Assembly: GCF_014268595.2 (NCBI RefSeq)
Contig: NZ_CP077091.1
Location: 5,314,001-5,378,000, forward strand
Direction: 5' to 3'
DNA length: 64,000 nt
From: Pseudomonas hamedanensis
GTDB lineage: Bacteria > Pseudomonadota > Gammaproteobacteria > Pseudomonadales > Pseudomonadaceae
The notes below the pieces were generated by a model. That model ran no database searches. It was not told the origin of the DNA and saw nothing but the letters and a program-made list of their open reading frames with translations. Below are positions 54,048-63,600 of this stretch, one piece after another (position 1 is the stretch's first letter; the number at the start of each line of letters is the position of its first letter). A program made the position numbers and the translations under genes.

Positions 54048-54863
54048 CTAAGGAATCAGCAGCTCCCGCACACCAGAAGCCTGCTCCACCCTCTCCCCCG
54101 GCAACTTCAAACGCTGATCATCCAGATAGCGATAATCCTTGCGCGCAATTTCCAGTTGAGCGAAATCCAGCTCGACCCCGAACTGCCCTTCTTCGCGCCC
54201 AGCCTCGAACAGCAGCGTCCCCAGCGGATCCACCAGCGCACTGCCACCGGCAAACACCAGGCCGTCATCGCCCGATTCAACGCGATTGACCATCAGCGCA
54301 AACGCCTGGTTTTCCTGAGCGCGGGCCATGACCGCGGTGCGGTGGGTGGGGCCGTACGGGTCCATGTTGCCGTTGGTGACGATGAGCAATTCCACCCCCA
54401 GTTGCGCGAGGGCACGGGCGGTTTCCGGGAACTCGATGTCGTAGCAGATCAACAGGCCGACGCGCACGCCGTTCCACACGCAGGTGGCGTAACGGTCGCC
54501 GGCTTCGAATACACCACGATCCGAGGCCCACAGGTGGGTTTTGCGGTATTTCAGGGCGATGCCTTCGGGGGTGATCAGCAAAGTGGTGTTGTAGAAGCGC
54601 CCGCTGTCGCTCTCGGCCATGCCGATGACCACCGCTATATCGCGCTCACGCGCTGCTGCGAGCACGGCGCTGACGGTCGGGCCGTCGAGCGGTTCGGCAA
54701 TCTGCGCCACGGTTTCAGCGTTTGGGAAGCCCATCAGGTGAGTTTCCGGAAATACGATCATCTGCGTATCCGCCGTGCAGGCAGCGATCGCCGCCAGCGC
54801 GCGTTCGAGGTTGTAAGCCGTGTCGTGGTCACGGCCCGCCAGTTGGGCGAGTTCGACTTTCAT
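54048..54863 (-). CDS. Nitrilase-superfamily carbon-nitrogen hydrolase
   Basis: This ~271-residue cytoplasmic amidase or carbamoylase has the Glu-Lys-Cys triad in IVFPETHLMGFP, KYRKTHLW and GLLICYDIEFPE. An upstream ATG at 54869 would add two residues, but the aagga ribosome binding site fits the ATG at 54863 better. It resembles aliphatic-amide and N-carbamoyl-amine hydrolases. It lies upstream of an APC permease on the same strand and divergent from a LuxR regulator, an arrangement expected for a small catabolic module. Substrate is unknown. Confidence 0.9.
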   Translation of the reverse strand: MKVELAQLAGRDHDTAYNLERALAAIAACTADTQMIVFPETHLMGFPNAETVAQIAEPLDGPTVSAVLAAARERDIAVVIGMAESDSGRFYNTTLLITPEGIALKYRKTHLWASDRGVFEAGDRYATCVWNGVRVGLLICYDIEFPETARALAQLGVELLIVTNGNMDPYGPTHRTAVMARAQENQAFALMVNRVESGDDGLVFAGGSALVDPLGTLLFEAGREEGQFGVELDFAQLEIARKDYRYLDDQRLKLPGERVEQASGVRELLIP

Positions 54864-54988
54864 GGGCATTCCTTGTTATGCGCGCCGGGCCTTGAAAGAT
54901 TGCCCGGTGACTGTCTGTGGGCCAGTATGCGCAGCAAGCAACCGGCCAGGGAATCACGCGGCCGGGGTAACCCGATAGGGGTAGATCA

Positions 54989-55789
54989 ATGACACTTTCG
55001 TTGAATGACATCACTTGGCACCGCGCCGTCGGGCAATTGATCGACGCACTCGACAAGCCGAATTTCTGGGCGCAACTGGTGCGTCTGCTTGAGCAGTACG
55101 TGGTGTTCGATAGCTGGGTGGTGCTGCTGTTCAGTGCCGACCAGCATCCGCAAGTCTTCGCCGAATGCCCCGGTGAGGACGGCAGTCCTGATCCGTTGTT
55201 TCAGGATTATCTGCGCGGTCTGTACCTGCTCGACCCGTTCTACATCGCCTGCCGCGAGCAATCGCGCACCGGCCTGTATCGCCTGTCGGAAGTTGCACCG
55301 GAGCATTTCGAGCTGACCGAGTATTACCAGCGATACTTTCGTCTGAATGTGGTGGCCGACGAAGTCCAGTTCAATTGCCAGCTCGAAGGCGAGCGCACGC
55401 TGTGCCTGTCGCTGGGCAGTGAAAAACGTTTCACTGGCGAACAGATCGCTTTGCTGTCTTTGATTCAGCCATGGGTGCTGGGTCTGTTGCGCCAACGCCT
55501 GCCATACGAGATCAACGAAACCGTGGCCCTCGCCGCCGCGCCTGCGCAGACAGACTGGCGGGTGCAACTGGAAGCGTCGGTGCAACAGCTCAAGGGCGCA
55601 CAATTGACCGCGCGCGAGCTGGATGTCGGGCGCTTGATGCTCAGCGGTTGCTCCAGTAAAGAAATCGCCCGTAAGCTGGAAATCTCCGTGGAAACCGTGA
55701 AAGTCCATAAGAAACACATGTACAGCAAGCTGGGAATCAAGTCCCAGTCCGAGCTGTTTTCGATTTTTCTCCAGGCGCAGAACGCCTGA
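54989..55789 (+). CDS. LuxR-family transcriptional regulator
   Basis: This 266-residue regulator has an N-terminal ~190-residue domain without a recognised signature (it lacks the usual acyl-homoserine-lactone pocket motifs). The C-terminal LuxR helix-turn-helix is LTARELDVGRLMLSGCSSKEIA, ISVETVKVHKKHMYSKLGI. The ATG at 54989 follows an agggg ribosome binding site. It is divergent from the amidase gene (about 125 bases apart) and likely regulates the amidase/permease pair. Confidence 0.87.
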   Translation: MTLSLNDITWHRAVGQLIDALDKPNFWAQLVRLLEQYVVFDSWVVLLFSADQHPQVFAECPGEDGSPDPLFQDYLRGLYLLDPFYIACREQSRTGLYRLSEVAPEHFELTEYYQRYFRLNVVADEVQFNCQLEGERTLCLSLGSEKRFTGEQIALLSLIQPWVLGLLRQRLPYEINETVALAAAPAQTDWRVQLEASVQQLKGAQLTARELDVGRLMLSGCSSKEIARKLEISVETVKVHKKHMYSKLGIKSQSELFSIFLQAQNA

Positions 55790-55810
55790 GCGCCGGGTAT
55801 TGTTGCCTTT

Positions 55811-55901
55811 TGTAGGAGTGAGCCTGCTCGCGATGGCGCCAGGTCAGCGAAACTTTTGTAGCTGATATACCGCTATCGCGAGCAGGCTCACTCCTACAGG
55901 G
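55811..55901. repeat. REP-type inverted repeat, family B
   Basis: TGTAGGAGTGAGCCTGCTCG and its reverse complement flank a ~40-base spacer downstream of the LuxR gene. Confidence 0.88.
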
Positions 55902-55959
55902 GAATGTGTATATCCCAAAATCTTCGCTGAATATTCGAGTCCGAACCCAAGGAAACCGT

Positions 55960-57579
55960 ATGAGCCTGTCGCTGCTGAGCCGCTACGCCTTCTTTGCCGT
56001 CTGTGTGATTTTCACCCTCGCCAGCCTGCCTTTCCTCGACCACGACTGGCTGTGGCCACTCACCGCCGTGACTGCCGTGCTGAGCCTGATCGGCATTTTC
56101 GATCTGGTGCAGACCCGTCACGCCGTGCGCCGCAACTATCCGATCCTGGGCAATGTCCGTTATCTGGTCGAGGGCATCCGCCCGGAGATTCGCCAATACC
56201 TGCTCGAATCAGACAGCGATGCCCTGCCCTTCTCCCGCGCCCAGCGCTCGCTGGTGTACTCGCGCGCCAAGAATGAAACCGCCGACAAACCCTTCGGCAC
56301 GCTGATCGATGTCTATCAGTCCGGCTTCGAATTCATCGGCCACTCGATGCGCCCGGCGCCGTTGAGCGACCCGAACGGTTTCCGGGTCACCGTCGGCGGC
56401 CCGCAGTGCACGCAGCCGTATTCGGCGTCGATCTTCAACATCTCGGCGATGAGCTTCGGTTCGCTCAGCGCCAACGCCATCCGCGCGCTGAACCAGGGCG
56501 CCAAACTTGGCAATTTCGCCCACGACACCGGCGAAGGCAGCATCAGCCCGTATCACCGCGAACACGGCGGCGACCTGACCTGGGAACTGGGCAGCGGCTA
56601 CTTTGGTTGCCGCACCAGCGACGGCCGTTTCGACCCGGAACGCTTCGCCGTCCAGGCGCAGAATCCGCAAGTGCGAATGATTGAAATCAAGATGAGCCAG
56701 GGTGCCAAACCCGGCCACGGCGGCATCCTGCCCAAGCACAAGGTCACCCGAGAGATTGCCGACACCCGCGGCATCCTGATGGGCGAAGACTGTGTCTCGC
56801 CGTCACGCCACAGCGCGTTTTCCACGCCCATCGAAATGATGCAGTTCATCCAGCAACTGCGTGAGCTGTCGGGCGGAAAACCGGTGGGTTTCAAATTCTG
56901 CCTCGGCCATCCGTGGGAATTCATGGGCATCGCCAAGGCCATGCTCGAGACCGGCATTCTTCCGGACTTTATCGTTGTCGATGGCAAGGAAGGCGGCACC
57001 GGCGCCGCACCGGTGGAATTCACCGACCACATCGGCGTGCCGATGCGCGAAGGCCTGCTGTTCGTGCACAACACCCTGGTCGGCCTGAACCTGCGCGACA
57101 AAATCAAACTCGGCGCCAGCGGCAAGATTGTCAGCGCCTTCGACATCGCCAGCGTGCTGGCCATCGGCGCCGACTGGGCCAACTCTGCGCGCGGCTTCAT
57201 GTTCGCCATTGGCTGCATCCAGTCGCAAAGCTGCCACACCAACAAATGCCCGACCGGCGTGGCGACTCAGGATGCCCTGCGCCAGCGTGCGCTCGTCGTC
57301 CCGGATAAAGCGCAGCGTGTGTTCAACTTCCATCGAAGCACTCTGAAAGCCTTGGCGGAAATGCTCGCGGCGGCCGGACTTGAGCATCCGTCGCAACTGT
57401 CGGCCAAGCATCTGGTGCGGCGCATGTCGGCGACCGAGATCAAGTTGTTCTCGCAGTTGCATGTGTTTTTGAAACCAGGGGAATTGCTTACCGGGGAAGT
57501 GAACGGGGAGTTTTATTCGCGGATGTGGCAGATGGCGCGGGCGGACAGTTTTGAGCCGAATGAGGTGGCAGCTGCGTGA
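55960..57579 (+). CDS. FMN-binding glutamate-synthase-like protein
   Basis: This 539-residue protein has one or two N-terminal membrane helices (about 5-48) followed by the FMN-binding barrel of the glutamate synthase large subunit. Seen motifs are MSFGSLSANAIRALNQGAKLG, HDTGEGSISPYH, KMSQGAKPGHGG, DGKEGGTGAAP and a 3Fe-4S site C-x5-C-x4-C (CIQSQSCHTNKCP). It lacks the glutaminase and the GXGXG structural domains of GltB, so it is a stand-alone oxidoreductase of unknown substrate. The ATG at 55960 follows aagga. A terminator follows the gene. Confidence 0.92.
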   Translation: MSLSLLSRYAFFAVCVIFTLASLPFLDHDWLWPLTAVTAVLSLIGIFDLVQTRHAVRRNYPILGNVRYLVEGIRPEIRQYLLESDSDALPFSRAQRSLVYSRAKNETADKPFGTLIDVYQSGFEFIGHSMRPAPLSDPNGFRVTVGGPQCTQPYSASIFNISAMSFGSLSANAIRALNQGAKLGNFAHDTGEGSISPYHREHGGDLTWELGSGYFGCRTSDGRFDPERFAVQAQNPQVRMIEIKMSQGAKPGHGGILPKHKVTREIADTRGILMGEDCVSPSRHSAFSTPIEMMQFIQQLRELSGGKPVGFKFCLGHPWEFMGIAKAMLETGILPDFIVVDGKEGGTGAAPVEFTDHIGVPMREGLLFVHNTLVGLNLRDKIKLGASGKIVSAFDIASVLAIGADWANSARGFMFAIGCIQSQSCHTNKCPTGVATQDALRQRALVVPDKAQRVFNFHRSTLKALAEMLAAAGLEHPSQLSAKHLVRRMSATEIKLFSQLHVFLKPGELLTGEVNGEFYSRMWQMARADSFEPNEVAAA

Positions 57580-57628
57580 GACTGGCAATATGCTGACACG
57601 TAGTTTTCCCCGCTGTGCAGCGCTCACG

Positions 57629-57664
57629 AAAAAGCCCCGGTCTCACTCACGACCGGGGCTTTTC
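57629..57664. terminator. Terminator between convergent genes
   Basis: aaaaagccccggtc/gaccggggctttt hairpin with A- and T-rich flanks. Confidence 0.93.
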
Positions 57665-57683
57665 TGTTTTCAGCGATTGAACG

Positions 57684-59105
57684 TTACGAAACCGAACGCG
57701 CCGTGTCTTGCGACACCTGAGTCGGTTGCAACTTGAACACATAGAACAACACCGTCAGCAGCACCAGAAACGCCGGCCCTACATACAGCGCCACGCGAGT
57801 ATCCGGGAAGTACGCCATCAGGCCGACCACCAGCACCAGAAACGCCAGGGCGAAATACGAACTGACCGGGTACAGCCACATTTTGTATTTGAGGCCGGCA
57901 CGTTCGCTGGCGCTCAGGCCTTTGCGGAATTTCAGCTGGGCGAGCAGGATCATCACCCAGGTCCAGATCGCGCCGAAGGTGGCGATCGAGGTGACCCAGA
58001 CGAAGACTTTTTCCGGCACCAGATAGTTGAGCAGCACGCCCAACAGCAGCGCAGCAATCGACAGCAGCAGCGCGCAACGCGGCACGCCGTTGTTCGATGT
58101 CTTGGCAAAACCGGCCGGGGCCTGGCCGTTCTGCGCCAGGCTGTAAAGCATGCGGCCGGTGCTGAAGATGCCGCCGTTGCACGACGACAGCGCTGCGGTG
58201 ATCACCACGAAGTTGATGATGCCGGCGGCGGTCTTGATGCCCAGACGCTCGAACGTCATTACGAACGGGCTGCCTTGCGTGCCGATTTCATTCCACGGAT
58301 AGATCGACAGGATCACGAACAGCGCGCCGACGTAGAACAGCAGAATTCGCCAGAACACCGAGCCGATCGCATCAGGAATGGTCTTTTGCGGGTTCTTCGC
58401 TTCGCCGGCGGTCAAGCCGATCATCTCGACGCCGAGGTAGGCGAACATGACCATTTGCAGGGACATCAGCACGCCCGTTACGCCGTTGGGCATGAAGCCG
58501 CCGTGGGCCCACAGGTTGGAAATGCCCAGCGCCACGCCGTCATTGCCGAAACCGAAGGCGATGATGCCGACGCCGCCAATGACCATGGCAATGATGGTGA
58601 CGATCTTGATCAGGGCGAACCAGAACTCGAATTCACCGAAGGCCTTGACCGCGATCAGGTTGATCGAGCCCATGCTGATCAGCGCCGCGAGGGCCCAGAT
58701 CCAGCGCGGCACATCGGGAAACCAGATGCCCATGTACACCGCCACCGCGGTGATTTCCGCGACGCAGGTTACCAGCCACAGGAACCAGTAGTTCCAGCCG
58801 GTGAGAAAACCGGCCAGCGGGCCGAGATAGTCCTGGGCGTAGCGGCTGAACGAACCGGCCACCGGGTTGTGCACCGCCATCTCGCCGAGGGCGCGCATGA
58901 TCACCAGGATCGCCAGACCGCCGAGGATGTAGGACAGCATGATTGCCGGGCCGGCCATTTCAATGGCCTTGGCCGAACCCAGGAACAGACCGACGCCGAT
59001 ACAGGCACCGAGCGCCATCAGGCGAATATGCCTTTCGCCGAGTTCGCGTTTGAGCGGACCGCCCTGAGCGGTTTCGCCGTGAGGCAGATGATTGCCGACT
59101 GGCAT
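57684..59105 (-). CDS. APC-family amino acid permease (AAT subfamily)
   Basis: This 473-residue importer has 12 predicted helices and the AAT signature at its start (LGERHIRLMALGACIGVGLF), with conserved NPVAGSFSRYAQDYLGPLAGF and FAYLGVEMIGLTAGEAKNP. It resembles proline/aromatic/D-amino-acid permeases of the ProY/CycA group, but the exact substrate cannot be read. I chose the ATG at 59105. A Crc-type motif in the leader suggests catabolite repression. Confidence 0.92.
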   Translation of the reverse strand: MPVGNHLPHGETAQGGPLKRELGERHIRLMALGACIGVGLFLGSAKAIEMAGPAIMLSYILGGLAILVIMRALGEMAVHNPVAGSFSRYAQDYLGPLAGFLTGWNYWFLWLVTCVAEITAVAVYMGIWFPDVPRWIWALAALISMGSINLIAVKAFGEFEFWFALIKIVTIIAMVIGGVGIIAFGFGNDGVALGISNLWAHGGFMPNGVTGVLMSLQMVMFAYLGVEMIGLTAGEAKNPQKTIPDAIGSVFWRILLFYVGALFVILSIYPWNEIGTQGSPFVMTFERLGIKTAAGIINFVVITAALSSCNGGIFSTGRMLYSLAQNGQAPAGFAKTSNNGVPRCALLLSIAALLLGVLLNYLVPEKVFVWVTSIATFGAIWTWVMILLAQLKFRKGLSASERAGLKYKMWLYPVSSYFALAFLVLVVGLMAYFPDTRVALYVGPAFLVLLTVLFYVFKLQPTQVSQDTARSVS

Positions 59106-59122
59106 AAGGGTGCAACCTCGTT

Positions 59123-59130
59123 TTGTTATT
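59123..59130 (-). promoter_or_regulatory. Crc/Hfq-type motif in the permease leader
   Basis: On the minus strand AATAACAA fits AANAANAA and lies directly before the cgagg ribosome binding site. Confidence 0.55.
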
Positions 59131-59576
59131 GGATATGACCACCGGGTCTCGAAGCGTCGGCCGATAGGCGTTGGCTGGGCAGGAAACCGCGTCGGCTTCG
59201 TGGGCAGACGCGTCTTGCAGGGCAACCTGCAAGATCAGCGGGGCGTGCAGTATAAAAAGCCTTTCGCAGGTCTTTTCACTCTATAAATCACAACATTCAG
59301 TGACAAGTCGTGGCACAAGTGCGGTTTGCAGAAGGCATTACCTGCCTTGCGTAGGAAGACTCGCCACTGAAAAAGGCGCCGAGTATTGCACAGCAATGGT
59401 GCAGCGTCATGCCCCAGCCCCCGTGCACTTGATTCACCTGCTATCTCTCTCCTTGCGCTTCATCACCGATAAATCACCCGGCGAATTCAGAAATTTCACT
59501 CAACGATTGCAGCGCCAACCAAAGCAATCAACCACTAACCTTTAGAGAAGCCAGGAACACAAGCAAGGAAGCTCAC
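59131..59576. other. Intergenic region between permease and RAYT gene
   Basis: No convincing gene is present in this ~450-base gap. It must hold the promoters of two divergent genes. A short open frame across 59171-59545 has no good ribosome binding site and no domain. I see no REP arms here, although they flank the RAYT gene on its other side. Confidence 0.55.
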
Positions 59577-60035
59577 GTGCCAGTCCGTCCCAATTCCCAC
59601 CGTCTACGCCAAGGTCGATTCTCTGAAAAGGGGCGTGCCTATTTCATCACCGCGGTTATCCACCAGCGCCGGCCCGTATTTTCAGATTGGCAAACAGGCC
59701 GATTATTGGTTGCAGAGCTGCGTCGGGTTCATGAGCAAGGCATCGCGAAATCCATTGCCTGGGTTGTCATGCCCGACCACTTTCATTGGTTGATGCAGTT
59801 GCAAAGCGGCTCACTTGGCGAAGTCATTGGCGGTATCAAGGCTCGCTGCACGCACGCGGTCAACAGAAAAACCGGACGTCACGGACCGCTGTGGCAATCC
59901 GGCTACCATGACCGCGCGATCCGTGACGGCGAAGACTGGGAGCCATTCGCCCGCTACCTCATCAATAATCCCTTGCGAGCCGGACTGGTCGATAAAATCG
60001 GTGACTACCCGCTTTGGGATGCCTGCTGGCTATGA
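59577..60035 (+). CDS. REP-associated tyrosine transposase (RAYT, Y1/HUH family)
   Basis: RAYTs are single-copy domesticated relatives of IS200/IS605 transposases that are thought to move or maintain REP sequences. The 152-residue protein has the HUH metal motif HFH (His68-x-His70 in VVMPDHFHWLM), a candidate catalytic Tyr110 in LWQSGYHDR, and the C-terminal YLINNPLRAGLV signature. It starts with GTG at 59577. No terminal inverted repeats or target duplication of a classical IS are visible. Two family A REP copies follow within 60 bases, and these may be its cognate substrate. Confidence 0.93.
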   Translation: MPVRPNSHRLRQGRFSEKGRAYFITAVIHQRRPVFSDWQTGRLLVAELRRVHEQGIAKSIAWVVMPDHFHWLMQLQSGSLGEVIGGIKARCTHAVNRKTGRHGPLWQSGYHDRAIRDGEDWEPFARYLINNPLRAGLVDKIGDYPLWDACWL

Positions 60036-60067
60036 GCGCAACAGCTCTCTGTAATAAGTGAATTTAT

Positions 60068-60495
60068 TGTGGCGAGGGGATTTATTGTGGCGAGGGGATT
60101 TATCCCCGCTCGGCTGCGAAGCAGTCGCAACTCCCCTACACGCGGTGTGCCTGCAAAAACGCTGCTGCCAGGGTTTGGGGCCGCTTCGCTGCCCAGCGGG
60201 GATAAATCCCCTCGCCACAGTGAATCTTCACATGACGGAGAAAACCCGCTCGTTACAAAATTCTCTCGTCACACCGACAACACTTGAGATGCTTGCGGCG
60301 TTGAGCGGAGCAGGATCTCTGTGGCGAGGGGATTTATCCCCGCTCGGCTGCGAAGCAGTCGCAACTTCCCTACACGCGGTGTGCCTGCAAAAACGCTGCT
60401 GGCCGGGTTTGGGGCCGCTTCGCTGCCCAGCGGGGATAAATCCCCTCGCCACGGTGAATCTTCACATGACGGAGGAAACCGGCTCGTTGCATAAA
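60068..60495. repeat. Duplicated family A REP block beside the RAYT gene
   Basis: Two near-identical copies of a REP doublet (60086-60219 and 60320-60452) start 234 bases apart. The likeness continues about 40 bases beyond each right arm (gtgaatcttcacatgacgga). A broken third left arm (tgtggcgaggggattta) lies at 60068-60084, immediately before copy 1. Internal sequence (cctacacgcggtgtgcctgc) is also shared. The layout indicates a recent segmental duplication. Confidence 0.9.
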
Positions 60496-60625
60496 TCCAT
60501 ACATCATTACGTTCAATTGTCCGCTCCAGTTTTATTCAGATAATCCGCCTCCCCCGCCCTTCACAATTTTTTCACCAGCGCCAACCACCGTCTAAGCTTC
60601 AGGCAAGTGCGATCAATCTGCGTGA

Positions 60626-63600
60626 ATGGATCAATCGACTATGGGCGCTTTGTGGCAAACCGATTCGAGTAAAGCCGTGGTTCCGACTGAACGTGTGGAT
60701 GAAGCGCCTATTCCTGAAAAAACCCGCCGTCACCGGCATGGGTGGAAGGCTTTCTGGTTGTTGCTGGTGATCATTGCGGTCGTTGTGGGGTTGGCTGCGT
60801 CCAAGGAAATGCGCACCTCGCGTTTTCAGTCCCGGGAATTGAGCCAGTACGCCGCTTCGCTGACTTACAAGCTTGAACCCGGCCCCAGCGAAGCGATTCG
60901 TTATCCCGGCAACGGGCCGTTCGATCTGCGCCTGGGCTACAGCTCGCTCGACGAATTTCTGCCGCGGCTGCTCAAACGCAATTATGTGATTACCGAGCAG
61001 ACGCGTTTTTCCCCGGCCCTGCTCAGCTACACCGACAAGGGTCTGTTCGTGCCCTACTCCGAAAAGATTCAGGCCGGGTTGTCGATCACCGATTGCCGCG
61101 CCGCGCCGTTGTACCAATACAACTATCCGCAACAGCTGTACGCCAGCTTCGCGGCGATTCCGCCGGTGGTGGTCAACAGCCTGCTGTTCATCGAAAACCG
61201 CTTTCTGCTTGACCCGAAACAACCGTTGGCCAACCCGGCGGTGGACTGGCCGCGCTTTGGCATGGCGGCGTGGTCGCAGGTGGCGAAGTTGCTGCGCCTG
61301 CCGGGACAGTCGGCCGGTGGCAGTACGCTGGCGACGCAACTGGAAAAGTACCGGCATTCACCGGATGGCCTGACTGTGTCGGGTGCCGAAAAGATTCGCC
61401 AGATGATCTCCGCCAGCGTGCGCGCCTATCAGGAGGGTCCGCAAACCCTCGGCGCGCGGCAGAACGTTGTGCGCGACTACCTCAACAGCGTGCCACTGTC
61501 GGCGGTGCCGGGGCATGGTGAAGTGCACGGCATGGCCGAAGGGTTGCGGGTCTGGTATGGCAGCGACTTCAACAAGGCCAACGAACAACTCAACAGCCCG
61601 GCCACCGATCCGCAAAGCATGGCCGCCAAAGGCCTGGCCCTGCGCGAAATGCTCTCGCTGATGATCGCCCAGCGCCGCCCATCGCATTACCTGACCAAGG
61701 GCCGCGAAGAGCTCGCCAACCTCACCGACAGCCACCTGCGCCTGCTCAAGCAGAACGGCGTGATCGACAGCGCACTGGCCGACGCCGCCCTGGCCAGCAC
61801 CGTCAGCTACCGCGACTGGCAGACCCAGCCAACGATGCAGCCGATTGAAACCAACAAAGGCATCAGCGTCGCCCGCAGCCGCCTGGCGAGCATGCTCAAC
61901 CGGCCGTTGTATGACCTCGATCGCCTCGACCTTTCCGCCACCAGCACCTTGCAAGGCGATTTGCAGAGCCAGGCCACCGCCTACCTGAAAAAACTCGCCG
62001 ACCCGGCCTATGCCGCCGAAATCGGTCTGCTCGGCGAACGCCTGCTGACTCCGACCAGCACCACCCAGGTGCGCTACAGCTTCACCCTGTTCGAACTGAC
62101 CCCGGACGGCTCCCGCGTGCGTGTGCAGACCGACAGCACCGACCAGCCGTTCGACATCAACGAAGGCAGCAAACTGGAACTGGGCTCGACCGCAAAAATG
62201 CGCGTGCTGACCACTTACCTGCAAATCATTGCCGAACTGCACGACAAGTACGCCACCATGGGCGTGCCGGAACTGAAAAAAGTCGAGATCCCTGAGCAGG
62301 ATCGCCTGAGCCGTTGGGTCCTCGATTACCTGATCCAGAACAAGGACCACGACCTGTCGAAGATGCTCGGCGCAGCGCTGGACCGCAAATACTCGGCGAG
62401 TCCCGGCGAGGCGTTTTTCACCGGCGGTGGCTTGCACACTTTCAATAACTTTCGCAAAGAGGACAACGGTCGCCTGCCGACCCTGCGCGATGCCCTGCGC
62501 GAGTCGATCAACCTGCCGTTCATTCGCCTGATGCGCGACGTGGTGCGCTACATCACCTACTCCGGCCCCAACAGCAGTGCCGAACTGCTCAAGGATGACC
62601 GCGACCCGCGCCGTCAGGAATACCTGGCCAGTTTTGCCGACCGCGAGGGCACCTCGTTCCTGCTCAAGTTCTGGAAAAAGTACCGGAACAAGGACACCCA
62701 GGCGCGACTGGAGACCTTCCTCGACGGCATGCGCCCGACGCCGATCCGCCTGGCCGCCGTGCATCGCTACCTGCTGCCCGAGGCCGAACAGAAAGACTTC
62801 AACAGCTTCGTGCGCTCGCATCTGAAGGGCAGCAAACTCAACGAAAAACTCACCGACGATCGCCTGATCAGGCTTTACGATGCCTACGGCCCGGGCAGCT
62901 ACGACTTGCCGGATCAGGGCTTCATCGCCAAGGTGCATCCGCTGGATCTATGGCTGATGGGCTACCTGCTCAACCATCCGGACGCGACGTTCAGTCAGAT
63001 CGTCAAAGCCAGCCATTTCGAGCGCCAGGAAGTCTACAGCTGGCTGTTCAAGAGCAAGCACAAGGGCGCACGCGACAGCCGAATCCGCACCATGCTGGAA
63101 ATTGAAGCCTTTCTTGAGATTCACCAGCGCTGGCAGAGCGTCGGTTATCCGTTCGACCACCTGGTGCCGTCACTCGCCACCGCCATCGGCAGCTCCGGCG
63201 ACCGCCCTGCGGCGCTGGCCGAGCTGATCGGTACGATCCTCAATGACGGCGTGCGCCTGCCAACGCTGCGCATCGACAGCCTGCATTTTGCTGCCGGCAC
63301 GCCCTACGAAACCCGCCTGGTCAACGACCCGCATGTCGGCAAACGGGTGATGCCGGTAGAAGTCGCCAGAGCCATGCGTGAAGCGCTTTCACAAGTTGTT
63401 GATGCCGGTACGGCAAAACGTGTTTCCGGCAGTTTCAAACTGGCTGATGGCACGCCATTGGCCATGGGTGGCAAAACGGGCACCGGTGATAACCGCATAC
63501 AGGCCATCGGATCGGGCGGCAGAATCCTCAGTTCGAAGTCGATCAACCGCACCGCGACCTTCGTGTTCTACATCGGCGATCACCATTTCGGCACCCTCAC

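Noticed and set aside
57708..59138. 476-codon frame antisense to the amino-acid permease
   Set aside because: The translation is His/Gln/Arg/Asp-rich, typical of the reverse of a membrane-protein gene in high-GC DNA.
59577..60035. Full IS200/IS605 insertion sequence
   Set aside because: The RAYT gene lacks recognisable element ends, TnpB or target-site features; single-copy domesticated RAYT fits better.
61358..62938. Open frame of 526 codons antisense to the PBP gene
   Set aside because: It is a shadow of the PBP coding sequence; the sense strand has the three penicillin-binding motifs in order.
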